Assembly: GCA_022376465.1 (NCBI GenBank)
Contig: JACDTU010000022.1
Location: 124,001 to 188,000 of the forward strand
Direction of reading: 5' to 3'
Source: Cubamyces lactineus
Lineage: Eukaryota > Basidiomycota > Agaricomycetes > Polyporales > Polyporaceae
Length of the DNA stretch: 64,000 nt
This document shows, one piece after another, positions 48,886 through 60,712 of the stretch. The notes below the pieces were generated by a model. That model did no database searches, had not been told where the DNA came from, and was given only the letters and a program-made list of their open reading frames with translations. Every line of letters starts with the position of its first letter. Within the stretch, counting starts at the first letter, position 1. The position numbers were made by a program, and so were the translations under genes.

Positions 48886-49803
48886 CTTGCCAGAAGACGC
48901 GAGTTAGAGGAGGAGAGCTGGACTAGCGTTATCGAAAGCAGACGCGCCCTGCGCAGCGGAGAGCGTAAGCAAAGAGCAAGAGGCTCACAGAGCGAAGTGA
49001 AGGGTGAGTGTCCCGGAGTTGGGAGGGCGTGGGTGGGTAGGAGATCGACTTACGGCAAAGCTTCCCAGCTCGGCATGCATGGGGGCTGACCGCTATCGAC
49101 GTTAGTAGTCCATATGGTGATCGGTGGCAGACCGAGTTGGCACTTTCACTCTAGTCCGAATCGCAATTAGTCGTAAAGTCTCCCTTCAAATAAGCCCGCC
49201 AAATTCGACCTGCAAGCAAAAGACGAGATTAGCACGCTGCTCGTGTGGCAGAGTATAATGACCTCACCTAGCAAAGACATCCGAATAGCTGGCTAGGTAT
49301 GCATAGTGCTGCGCGCACCCGTCTATCCGCTGGATCGTCCTGGAACAACAAACAAAACTGTCCAGTCACATAGAATGAAGAGAATAAATCCGCATTGAAA
49401 ACTTGCAATATCGACTTGTGTAGCATACACGACGACGAAAGGAACGGAATTGAGCTATAGCTGTACAGAGGGTACTGTGATACGCGACCGCACGAAAGGA
49501 CGAATAACAGCAAGAGCGAAGAGACTGCCACCGACTGCGAGGACTAGAAGAAAGCGAAAGGGAAAGTCACCGAAACAGCACTGCCACATTCTACCACCAC
49601 ATCAATATCACCACTCGCGCTTACCGACTCCACACCACCCACCACAGCCAACATACCGTACATACGTACACACCCTATGCCTCCACGGCAGCGTACACAC
49701 CCACCGATCGGATATTTCTCGCATTTCCACGAAGCGTGTCCGAGTAGCACCAGACGCGCGTTGCGCGACGCCTGCAATCTCCGCAGCACAAACCACGACG
49801 ACC
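48886..49803. other. Region between membrane-protein gene and velvet gene
   Basis: This 918-bp spacer probably contains the missing 5' exon(s) of the membrane-protein gene around 49055-49290 (a GTGAGG and a GTAAGT donor are visible on the minus strand). It also holds the velvet gene's 3' UTR at 49560-49800, which is rich in CA on the plus strand. No separate gene is supported. Confidence 0.45.
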
Positions 49804-52800
49804 TCACGCCGAGTCGTCCGAAATGATGTTCCCAATACTTAGCGGATTCTTCTTTCCCGGCAAGCCCGCACCACCCGGACCTCCGCCCGACCCAGTAGGC
49901 GGCGACCCCCCGCCAACGCGCAACGGTGCCAACTGGATCCTCGTCAACCCCCCACCCGACGCTGCGGGCGGCCCGCTCGCTCCAGCAGGAGCATACCCGC
50001 TATACTCTGGGGCGACGTTCCCGTATGGGGCTGGGGGTCCTGGAGGCGGGCCACCGTACGCCCCGCCGGCGCTCGCGCCCCACTCCCCAGACGAAGCTGG
50101 GCCCGCGGCGGCGCTGGGCGGCGGGGGGTACCCGCTGTATCCCTGCGACTGGTGGTGGTGCGGGGGCGTGCTGAGCTGGTAGTGCGAGTGGCCGCCGTGC
50201 GCGCTGTGGCCCGCGTGTGGGTGTCCGGAGTGCGTGGTGTGGTGCGAGCGTGAGGGTTGCGGCTGAGGTGGTGGCGGTTGCGACGCGGAACTGCCTGCGT
50301 ATGGGGAGTATTGCGGGGGCAGCGGCGGACCACTTGCGTATCCCCGCCCGTACCCGCTCACACCGCCGGACGTCGCAGAGCTTGCTCCCGCGCTGCTGTA
50401 CTCGCTCGCATACGGTTGTGTAGCAGGAGGCGGTGATGGGGGCTGTGGAGCATACTGGGGATGATGTCCAGGATGAACACTATGATGTCCGTGCCCACTG
50501 TGCGGCGGAGGTCCCTGCATCGGCGGTGGTGGCGGGGGTGCCGCCGTATGATGTTGCTGGTGAGGATGGTGTTCGTAGTAGTTCGTATAACCGCTCTGTT
50601 GTTGGTGCTGGGGTGGCTGTGCGTATGCGTACTCGTACCGCGGAGGCGGAGCGGACGCAGCGGGAGGCGGCGGCCCATGGTGCCCATGATGAGGCGGCGG
50701 AGGAGGGGCGTATTGGTGTTGTGCATGATGACCATACGGGTCGTACGTCTGCGTGGGAGGAGGAGCCGGGGGTCCCCAAGACTGTGCAGGAGCAGCAGCA
50801 GGCCCTGGAGCTGCAGGGGCAGGAGGTGCGGGAGGTGCCGCCGCCGGGGTGTTGTACGTCTGGTACGACGCAGGAGGAGGGGCGCCATGGTGAGTATGAT
50901 GTGAGGAAGGCGGGACGTGCGAGTAGTGATGCTGAGGAGGGGGAGGTGCGTAATGGTGCGACGGCGGGGGAGCAGAAGTATGTCCGTGCGGGTCGTAGTG
51001 GTACTGGGGCGCCGCCGCAGGGGCAGACGTATTGTACCTGTGGTCGTACGCGGGAGGTGCGGGCGCGGGAGCCGACGCATAGTGTGAGTGGTCGACAGGC
51101 GCAGAAGCATGCCCAGATACTGCTGTGCCCTGCACGGGACCTGAACTATGTGCAGGCGCGCCGAGTGCGGGATCAATAGCTGCCCAGCCAACCTGCGCAT
51201 TGGAGGGGCCAGCCTCGTCGACTGGAGGTTCTTCTCCCCGTGCACGTTTCACTCCGCGTCCCTCGAGACTATCCCTCCTGGCCATGTTGCCGCCCGAGCC
51301 AGGACCTCCGACGCTCCCGGCAGACTCCCTCCGATCTCGCTCACGTTCACGCTCCCGTTCGCGCTCACGTTCCTCGCGTTCTCTTTCCCTCTCCCTCTCA
51401 CGTTCGTGTTCCTTCTCCCGGTCGGGTTCATCATCGTCCAGTGGCACCGGAACAGGACCGAATGGTCCCTGAGGAACCGGGAGCGGACCTATTGGCATGG
51501 GTACCGGAGCGTCGAGTGCGGCGACTGGTCGCTTCCGAACACGTATATCCTTCCGAATGCGGATTTTGATGCCCTGGTCTGCCAGAGAACAGGACAACGG
51601 CGTGGACTCTGGTAACTAAGATCAGCGGGTAGCTCAACCATATTGTGGCGGACCGCCGCACCTTCCATGCCTGGGAATTTCTTCGCCGTGTAGACGTAGA
51701 AGGGGGCGGAGAAGATGGACTTGCAGTGGTAAACCGTGTTGCTGCGGGACTGTCAGCGGGTAAGCGAGGCGCGAGCACGATCTAACGCTGACCCAACTAC
51801 TTCAAACAGGCTAAGCTTGAGCCGGTAACTGCCCTCGGTCCTGACGCTAAGATCCGGGAATACGAAGAAGCCCGCATCCTGATTCTGGTTCTCCGTGTCT
51901 TTGAGGTGATAGAGCGAAGAGACAACGGAGCCGGTCGTACACCTGGTCTTCCCGTCCTGTGCAGTCAAATCATTGTCAGTATTCCTCTAAGCGAGATGAG
52001 ATGGACCATAGGCTCGGCGACAGGCCGCAACCGAGCAGAAAGCGCGAATACGGATCCCTGGGACGTGGCGCATACCGCTTCGAGGCAGCGCGAGGCGTTG
52101 CGAGCGACGTTTCCTATGCAAATCAACATTGCAGCTGATACGCAGCCACGAGTAGAATCCTCTCCTTTAGGACCACTGGCGACTTAACGCGGAGATTTCG
52201 TTTGTAGCATATAGTCGACTGTATGGAGGGCTTCGATATAAAGCGTAACCAGCCACTCGAGTTCGGTACTCTTAAAGGTCATTGATAGCATAGATCAATG
52301 CACACCTAACTCGACAGCCCAAAGAAGAGCGCCGCATCGATTGCTCGTAATAGAACATAGCGGACACAGCAACGCACCTTCAGCCAGTGCAACTCAACAT
52401 CCTCATCCGGCTTCGCCAAACTTGCAAACATGAAATAATACGGATTCTGTAGGAAGCTCTGGGCAGAGGGCGGGGAAGCAGAATCTGAGCAAACAATAGC
52501 GTTAGGACGTTCGTCCGCGTGCAGGTTTACACTCTGCACGATCACCCGCATGCAGCATGCGGGATAATGATCGTCACTAACCTGGCGAGCTTGCACGAGA
52601 AGAACTGGACTGCGGGCGACGTGTGGAGGGGTCGATCACTCGCAATTGGACGATGGGAGGGGGGTCAATGGGACGACGGTCGGCTAGCATTAGAGGGGAG
52701 AGTACGGTGGTGAGCGGGGAATGCTGCATAGGTGCTGAAGGAATAGACCTTTACCGCCTACACCGCACATGCGAGCCTGCTTGGGCTGTTGTCGCATAGT

Positions 52801-53082
52801 AAGTTCATATTCTCTGGGGTCGTAAGGGCGGGCCATTGCGGCACGCAAAGACGCGCGAAACGTAGAGTGCAGCAGGAGGCGGGTGCGGGACGCGACAGAG
52901 GAGAGGATATATGTCGGAGCGGGGGAAGGAAGAGTGAGTATAATGCTAACGGAGGAGGAGACGATACCATGGACTTGGGATGGGGGTGGGAATCGCGGTG
53001 ATGGGACTCACAGTCTGTCTCTGTCGTATTGCGAGTGTACGGGAAGCTTCGCGTGCACAAACTGATGCTGCTCATCCTCCAT
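49804..53082 (-). CDS. Velvet-domain regulator, VosA-like
   Basis: Nuclear transcription regulator of the velvet family, which couples development, spore survival and secondary metabolism. The velvet domain is spread over six exons: [38 protein letters not shown], then [60 protein letters not shown] and [20 protein letters not shown], finishing [20 protein letters not shown] and a basic tail. The FLQNPY and SSLYHLKD...[10 protein letters not shown] blocks favour VosA over VeA or VelB. A 420-plus residue disordered C-terminus follows, with an Arg-Glu repeat and a His/Pro/Tyr/Ala-rich stretch, and ends [14 protein letters not shown]. Two starts are possible: 53082 (MEDEQ..., strong Kozak, spliced at a GTGAGT donor) or 52836 (MARPYDPRE...). 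One intron, 51957-52377, is 421 nt. Confidence 0.9.
51335..51420 (-). repeat. Arg-Glu coding repeat in the velvet gene
   Basis: A tract of alternating Arg and Glu codons (CGx GAx on the coding strand) runs just after the velvet domain. Codon use varies at third positions, so it is not a fresh hexanucleotide slip. It predicts a strongly charged, mixed-charge helix or disordered segment between the DNA-binding domain and the His/Pro-rich tail. Confidence 0.8.
51957..52377 (-). other. Unusually long intron (421 nt) inside the velvet domain
   Basis: Donor GTGCGT follows ELHWLK and acceptor GCACAG precedes DGKTR. The two exons join in phase 0 and restore the conserved block. The other velvet introns are mostly 50-110 nt. 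The inside shows no gene, no obvious terminal repeats and several in-frame stops. Confidence 0.65.
52545..52563. repeat. Perfect 19-nt inverted repeat within a velvet intron
   Basis: The arms CCCGCATGC and GCATGCGGG are separated by one base. In RNA this would be a tight GC-rich hairpin; in DNA it could be a dyad for a dimeric factor. It lies in the intron after the first velvet sub-block. Confidence 0.7.
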
Positions 53083-54482
53083 GGTGTCGTCGTCGACGAC
53101 GACGGCGAGAAAGTGGATGAAGACGATGAGGGCAGGAAAGAGAACAGGAGGGAAGGAGCTGAGTGAGAATGGGCGCTCTTCTGTAGTACCCGATAAGTAT
53201 ACTCGTTCTAGCCACCGTAAGCAATGTAAGTTTACCGATCAGAAACTCGCAACTAATCTCTTTTATCGAGATTGAAGCCCTGTGAACGGCGGACTTTATC
53301 GGATTACAAACGAACACGCCTAGTCAGTCTAATCGCTCTTTGAACGACTCCGTATGACCCATCCCAACGGCCGTATTATCGATTAACAACATTCTTGTTG
53401 CGAGGCTTACACGACAATTCTGGCGACCGCTTTGAGTTCGACTGTGGTAAGATCTACCCAGCTGAGCGGATAGAAGCGTGTCCCTGGCCCACGCCGAGTC
53501 CATGGGCCCGGACGTACTTCCCTCGCATGCTCCCAACACGCCCTGCGGAATCGCGGTCTGTCTCCCGGCAATGCTCGACAAGGTCCGATCTCTGGGACTC
53601 TACCAGCGGGACCGTGGCACATCGTCCCGGTCTCCTTCGCGGTCCTCTCATGCTGTAAACAGCCTCGTCAGATGGGGCCCCAGAAATGGGGTCCATGCGG
53701 TGTTCGCGTACGCGACCGTGTATGGAGATTCCAGGACGTCGGTCCTGGCGTCTGCATTGGGGCGCACCCCGATAGCACGCTCAGCCAGCTGCCGTGAGTT
53801 CAGGACTATTCAGGATGACAAGCCGGGCGTCACTGCATTGGCCCTATCTCCGCCATGAGGTATGTCGTAAAGTTGTATGAGAAGATTGCATAAGCAGCAG
53901 CTTTATTCGATAGGTTGTGTGGATAGAACCGGCTCCACTGTGTGGCTCAGCGTCCTCCTGACCGACGTCTGGAGAGGTACGTTACGTTTCGTATGCAAAG
54001 CCTGACAAGGTTCAGAGGTCATCCGGTTCGCGCCCCCAGTACTCGGGATCTCACCTGGCGAACTTCAACTTAGATTGTGCTCCCTCAACCGCACAGAGTA
54101 TCTCACGCCTCAATAGAGTTCTTCGCTTGATTGTTCAAGCGATCTCACCAGCCCATAGACTGGCTCTCCGAGCCCTGCGTAGCTATGAGCCCGAGAATTG
54201 TCTGTGGGCAGCCGGCTACCCATACTCCCACTCGAAGAGCTACAGTACAGTGGCTGGCTCCCATATCGCTTCCACGGCCTCCGACTCGGTATATCACCTC
54301 GATATCTCACATCACCTTGAGGGCAGTGCGGCATAGTCATGCTCACAGACACCTTCGTACTAGCACATAGGCGCCGTTGAACCCCAGTTCTTAGGGTGAC
54401 AACTGCCGCGAAGGTATACGGGCAGGCAGCATCGCGATAGTGTTGGCAGCAACCCCAGCCCTTGGACTCGGCGCCCAGGACT
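53083..54482. other. Intergenic between velvet gene and Pol lambda
   Basis: Spacer of 1.4 kb between two minus-strand genes; the right part is the Pol lambda 3' flank and the left part the velvet promoter. Antisense-overlapping frames at 53395-53858 show no motif. GAC/GTC-rich triplets occur close to 53083-53110. I see no further gene. Confidence 0.45.
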
Positions 54483-57400
54483 TCACCCACGGACGCGCTC
54501 GTGGGGCTCCTGCCACGGTACCCCTACACAATTTATAATATATCTTCAGCACGGTTCCAGGGCACGACAGGACAAATTTGCACGCACCCAGAATATCCAA
54601 GATTTCCCGCTCGCTCTCTGACGCGACGAGTTGACCTGCAGCAGAGAAATAAGGCGCATGAGCCTCACGCGATGAGTTCGTGCTCGACGCAAGCGACGTA
54701 CCGTCATTGAGCTTCTGACGCTTATCGCTAGGGTTCCGCACTACTCCTGCGTACAGCCCGCGCTGGTTTAGTGAGTAACCCATCTTGTTGGCCTTCAGGC
54801 GAAGCGAACGGTTGAACTATTCACGATAGAATATAATGAATATTCAAGTTTACGACCCCGACCAGTCGTTGATCACTCACGATGTCGTCCCCGGTGTAAT
54901 ACAGCATTGCCGCGCCTCTCGACGTCCACGGTACGGTGAGAAAGTCTTATCGGCGAGAAGGAAGCAGACCGTTAGGTGCGGCGCGCGTCGTGAATCTTAT
55001 GGAAATTCGCTGCCCACCTATTCTCCGCCTGAGGCTATGTGAGTCTCGCCTGCACAGGCCGCGGTACACGAGTTCCAGGTCGTCGAAGTCGTCCGGTAAA
55101 CACAGGTCCTCTGTTATGATCCCTTCCTCATGCAGTGTCTTGAGTACCTTGCGAAGGACACCTGGTATGAAGAGCAGCGTGGATGAGCAGGCGATAAGCT
55201 ATACTGGCGATGACCGCCGAGTCGTAGAAAGGTGATGACGACGGGTTTTACCCCTTCTGCGGCCCCGTGTCGGATGTTGGACGAAAGGTAAGACGTACCT
55301 TGGTGCGTCTTCCCGTCGTCCGTGGGACGGGTGATCAGGACGTCGATGTCGCCACAATCGGCCTTCCCTCTACACCGCACGACGCATCCCGCCGCCGGAT
55401 CAGCCCAGTAGTCCATCTCGGAAGCATCCTGCCCAAGCACGCACCTCCGGAAGCTCCCCATGATTTCGATGAACAGTTTCGGGTCGATCTGCAGGGCTGC
55501 CACGACGCGGGAGGTGCACGGCCGCGGGGTGTGAATTGTGGTGGCGTCGGGACAAAGTAGGCAAGGGATGGCAGATGGCTTCGTGCGCACCTATGGCCTT
55601 CACTTTGCTATATATCTCCGCGACTTCCGCTCTTGGGATCCGTGTGTTTATGTCTACGTGATCGTCGGGTATCATGTGTGGGTGCTTGTTTGACAAGGCT
55701 GGGCCCGCACGTACCTTTGTAGTACTTCAGACCGATCATCTGCTCGGTCGACAATTTGATCCCCCCTTTCCGGGCCGCGACGTCTTCCAGCGTACGGCAA
55801 CCGTTATTGTACCACTTCATTGCGGTATTCGCTCCTGTTTGGCGAGGCATTGTTTTTAGCCAATATATATGGGAATGTCAAAGCACGAGCACTCACCGAC
55901 GCCGTAAATGCCTTGAAACAACTGTACAGCTGCGACGTCTTCGGTCCGCTCGTGTTCGATCCGCCGTAGATTCCCAGTTTCGATGATTTCCATGATCTAC
56001 GACGTACGTGAGCAATGCCGAGCCGTGCCACGCCAAGCAGGCCCCAATGGCCCTGAGAGCAGCCGACGAACCTTCTGTGCTGTCTTGTCTCCGATGCCCC
56101 TGAGCGTTCTTGCTTCTTCATAGCTCCTGATTCTGCTGGGGTGCTTGCGCAACGCGGCAATAGCTGCATGATCGACTATGAATCATATCCGCCATTACTA
56201 CATGAGCGTCACAGAGGCCGGCGCACCTTTATTATAACTCATAACCCGCCATTCGTCGTCCTTGGTAGGTTTCGCAGCGTGGAGGGTCTTGAGCTCTTGA
56301 AGCTGGGTGACATGTGAACGTGATGAATCCAGAGATGTGCATGGCAGCAGTAGCTACACCTACCTTGTCGATGACATCTTGGTTCGGACACGCCGCCAGT
56401 GTCTGCGCCCCACCCTTGTCGTCACAGACAAACTGCAAGCATGGAAGAGAGAGCGGTGAGGCAGCGACTCCCCGCCCGGACTGAATGCCGACGTACCCCC
56501 TTCTTCACGACCTCGCGGCGGATATGGTTCAGGCCTTTCCCCGGGAGGGCTGATCCACTATCTCGACCCCCATCTGGAAGCATCTGCCCCGTGCCACGTC
56601 ACCCGCTCTGCCACAGCTCGATCCCAAAGGCGGCCAAATCGACTCACCTCCGCGTCGCGTTCGGCCCGGGCAGTCGCATAGAACTCGGCCAGTGGATCCA
56701 GCGACGAACCCCCTCTTGCGGGTATTGATCGGGCTCTCGACGCAGCCCCAGTCGCCGCAGAATCGTTCCATCTCGAGGATCCGGACGCCGTTTGGACATC
56801 GCGTGTGCCCTCCGTCGTGCTATGGGATTTGAGGGCGTGCGCAGGGCCAAACTGAGAGATATGGGGAGACGAGGGAGGTGATGGCAGTCCCTCGATGGGG
56901 GCGATCGTCGCAGCATCACGCGGCGGTTCAACGTCCTGTGTGAAGTCGCTGAGGAAATGAGCGTCAGTGACGGGTGCCTAGGACAGCGGGAGCAGCTAAT
57001 CGCTGCAAGTTGGCACGCACGAGATATTGCTGACGTCGTCCACGCTCTGACAGAATGCTGCCGGTGGCCCTGTGCTTCGGCTAGAATTGTCCGGAACCTT
57101 AGTAGAGGGACGGTTTCTCTTCGCCTCTTGCTCCGCTTTCAGCCGAGCAATCTCACCCCATGGGGTGCGGCCAGCGTCGATGCGCGCCCTGTACGCCGCG
57201 TGCTCGAACTCGTAGTCCATCGGGTACTCGTACTCTGAGTCGTCCTGGCCATCCGCCTTCCCCGGTGGATCCTGCGCAACATTCTTCCCCGGCGCCTTGT
57301 CCTTGCTGGTACTAAGGGTGGACCGCCTAACCGGGGTTCGATCGAACCCGGAAAGCACCCAACTCCATCTGACGGTTGGAATGCGCTGCGGGATGTCAGA

Positions 57401-58921
57401 CAGGTTCTTGAGCCCTATGGCGCGCAAAAAGACGCGTTCGTCCGCGTCCGTGACGATGTGTGTGATCTCGGAGGGGTCGTACTTGGGTACGAGAGTCCCA
57501 CCGTGCCTGGTGATCTGGAATGATGTGTCAGCGCGAGAGATATTAAATTCCACACGTTCCAGCATTGACACACGATTTCCATCCTGTTGCGCGTCTGCCC
57601 ACTGGCATAGTTGAGATCACCGCCGTAATAGAATATCCGTTTTCCTTTCAGGAATGGTTTATCCGATTGCTTCTTCTTTCCGGCGGCTTGTTCGGAGAGC
57701 TGCGCTTGAAGCTTCTGTGCGTACTCCAGCGGGGTATAGAGCACCTTCTCTTTCTTCTTCCCCTTTCCAACCCTCACGACAGGCTTAGCGGACACACGTT
57801 TCGCTGCATTTCTGGCAGCCTTGGTGCCACTTACTGCACTTGAGGGCCCAGCCTGTGGGACGCTGGGGGAGGGTGCAGAAGGGGCCGTCTTCGGGGGACT
57901 CGTGATCTCACTGCAGTCGCCAACAGTAGCACGGCGATTGGAGGCAAGGTGGCCAGCGAGTTTAGGCGCATTGAATAGCATAGGTGCGGGCAATTCGGGC
58001 TCGGAGCGACGCCCTTCGCCTTGATGCGACACAGGCGGATCCACGGAGAGGGCAAATTGCCCGGGTTCTGATGAGGGCATTGCCCGGTCTTCTTCGACCC
58101 CATCATTCAGCAGCGAACCGCTGGCGGACTCTGAGATGGCGCACACCGAAGTCACCTCCGCGGAGCAGGCTGGATGGCGCGCGTTGACTAGAATGTCCGA
58201 GGAGTATTCTGACGCGCAATGATCAGAGGGAGTGCATATACGTGCGACGCTATCTGCCGTATCTTCGGTGGTCAGAGGCTCCATGTCACTGTGCTCTCTA
58301 CGCCAAGACATCGTCAACAGACGTCATATAGCCTATGCGACAGGGAAACTCACACTGCGCGTTCTGGATGGGTTCGATTAGGAGACGCTTGCGTATCATC
58401 TCCAGCGGCTGTTACATTGCCTGCAATTCCCCGCCTATATTTCTTTGGCGTGCGGTGATTACCTGGGTGTTCGTCGCCTGGGCGTTTGCTACCAGCCTGG
58501 ACAGGCGTCGTTGACGGTTGCCTGACCGGAGAACGCGCGTCCGGTAGGATGCCTGACTGTTGCGGGGTAGCGGAACGCCGCTGCGACGTTTCAGAGTAAC
58601 GTGGAATTTCTTTTTCCACATCTGAGAAGTCGGGAGTGGCCGTAGTGCGTTGGTTATCAGGGCTGACTGCGCTGCTGTCGTCGACAGACGGACGAACACT
58701 TGCATCGTATGCGATGATGGTATCTGGGCTGAAGCCATAAGTGGAACTCATCTTGCTATTGAGAAACCAGTGATCTTAGTAGTTTATAGCGTCCTGGATC
58801 ACAAGGCCTAGATGGCTTACTTCCTCTGTCGTCGGGCGAGGTAGTCGGAGATATCCTCGTCAGGCAAGTTCATCACTTCTCGCTGTTCGGCGAAGAAAGA
58901 CTCGAGTTCGAGGAGCATCAT
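54483..58921 (-). CDS. DNA polymerase lambda (family X, BRCT-containing)
   Basis: Repair polymerase for gap filling in base-excision repair and non-homologous end joining. The start at 58921 (MMLLELESFFAEQREVMNLP) is joined through a short intron to MSSTYGFSPDT. A long Ser/Thr/Pro-rich N-terminus follows, then the BRCT domain: FLKGKRIFYYGGDLNYAS, then RHGGTLVPKYDPSEITHIVT and IPTVRWSWVLSGF. The 8-kDa lyase and HhH part reads SYEEARTLRGIGDKTAQK. The polymerase core has FRRGKADCGDIDVLI with two catalytic Asp and RRIDFLTVPW with the third. It ends MGYSLNQRGLYAGVV and ILGVPWQEPHERVRG. The codon of the third catalytic Asp is split by an intron (near 54942-55011): G is in the upstream exon and AC in the next. 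About 800 residues with many introns; intact as far as I can read. Confidence 0.92.
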
Positions 58922-60712
58922 GTGTTTTGAGCGAGCTTATACTCTCAATATGTTTCGTCTTGAACGATTAAAGCTTATCGGTAGCATGTGGTAGTGGTGG
59001 TATGAATGCAACGCAATGTAGCCACCTGTGTCGAGGACCGATGCAAATAGACGCCGGTGTGGCTTGATATCGCCGCCACGCCCGCCATTTTCACTTCCGA
59101 GTCAACTTGCTATGCTCTCTTGTATCGCCACCATGGAACAGCCCCAGGCAGACTCCGAGTCTTGATCATGCTATCCGAGCTTGTCGTTTCATGCCATTCT
59201 ATGCTCACATGACCGCTGCGCCAACGCACTCAGGGCAATTACACTGAATATGGATGGCATCCAACAAGAATGTGTATACGTATACGCCGCGCTGGTGGGT
59301 ACGGACAGTATGTGTACATCAGGTTAATCATGGCGCCACTGCAAAGCCCGCGGTATGTCCATGACACCTCAATATCCGCTGTCGCTCGGCTGAGCTGACT
59401 GGCGAAGGCATCATTTCCACATGCAGGTCCGACTAGAATGAGTCTATGCTGGTGCTTGTGGGGTTCGATGCGTCATCCTAGCCTATACGCGGAACCTCTG
59501 TGCCCATTGAGACCGCGGTTTTCCCCCGACTGGCTTATCATGTTGCTTCCCCGTGATGCGCACCCCGGCCGTCTGGATGTCTCGACAGGTCAGGTCGGTG
59601 CTTATGGAACATGCCGCTGACGTGCTGCTGGCACGCAGTCCCCAGTGCCTCCAGGCTATGCGCGCCTGTCTGAACATGACGCGCCCATACGCGCCCACCT
59701 GGGAGCTGCGGTGCTTGCGCATCAGCGTGAGGCATGCGAGGCACGCACTGGGAACCAGACTGGTGATTGGTCCCTGTGTTGCTGATGTGTCTAGGTGGCT
59801 CCGGCCGGTTCTGGGGGTTGCCGTCGTTGCAGGACTGATGACGCTGCAACAAGAAGGCCCGCTCGTCGGCGATGGGGCAACATGATGAGCGGAGCTCAAG
59901 AGATACTCTCTCCGAAGGCGGGGCGCGAAGTACGTACTGTTGACGTCCCTTCTTCCGCGAAACGCATCGACGAGCCAAGACAAGACGAGATCGATGGTGT
60001 GTGTGATGGTTTACCGACAGGCAGGAATTCCCATGCGTGATGCACTGCACCCTGCGATGTGCCTTCGATAGCCGTGCTCGTTGTGGTCACGGCGCGCAGC
60101 AAGGATTATGCCAGCCCGATTCAAGATCAGTCTAGCGGAATTCGTTACCGTCCGACTTGGGCATAACGCGAATTCGTCAGCATGCAGCATTTGCTTCCGC
60201 GCGCTCATGCTGGTTGCAAGCCTCGCGATCAAGGTGCAGAGTCACGGACTCGCCATCTGATCTTCTAGCCCGCCTTATATTCAGTCCGTTCGCCTAGCTG
60301 AGCTCTCGCTCCGTTGTGGCTCCGAATTTCGCCCCTTGTGCTTCGTTTGGTTTTGGTCGTCCTCAGCCCGCCAGTACGAGTGAGCCATTCCCAGTCACTG
60401 TCACAGACTCTTCGGGCCCCAGTAATCACGCACGCCCTTCGCGCGTCGGACCCGCACGGTACGTTCTCTATCTCGTCGATCCAGTTTGCCTCTTTTTGTG
60501 TTTGCCGTCTCATCACTGCGTTCCCTGCGCCTCATACAACACGCCGGACTCGCCTTGCAATTGTAATTCCCGTTCGGACACTCCGCCGCTGAGTTAGCGT
60601 CGCTGTTGGCGTGGATGTCGGAGTTGTGATTTCTGGGATATATGTGCAGTCTCACGCATCAGCACCACGCCGACGCTTTTTTGCTCTTCTTCGCCCTCTT
60701 GACCTCTTACCT
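58922..60712. other. Divergent intergenic region, Pol lambda and LaeA-like gene
   Basis: This 1.8-kb spacer carries both promoters. Frames at 59483-60050 (minus) and 59553-59885 (plus) overlap in antisense and show no domain. The segment 60300-60700 is pyrimidine-rich and is probably the 5' UTR of the methyltransferase gene; a non-coding first exon is possible. Confidence 0.45.

Noticed and set aside
50358..51245. Large second open frame (295 aa, minus) and 248-aa plus-strand frame inside the velvet C-terminal region
   Set aside because: Both are shadow frames of the biased His/Pro/Ala-coding stretch. The velvet frame is continuous from the conserved domain to its stop.
49804..53082. Calling the velvet gene VeA or VelB
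   Set aside because: The FLQNPY block, the SSLYHLKD...[10 protein letters not shown] order and the absence of a long insertion inside the domain fit VosA better. Final placement needs a tree.
53943..54030. tRNA-like A-box sequence (TGGCTCAGCG)
   Set aside because: No matching B box, acceptor stem or anticodon arm could be folded around it.
60314..60597. Possible small gene ahead of the LaeA-like methyltransferase
   Set aside because: The frames open without an ATG, have no motif, and lie in a pyrimidine-rich leader that looks like 5' UTR.
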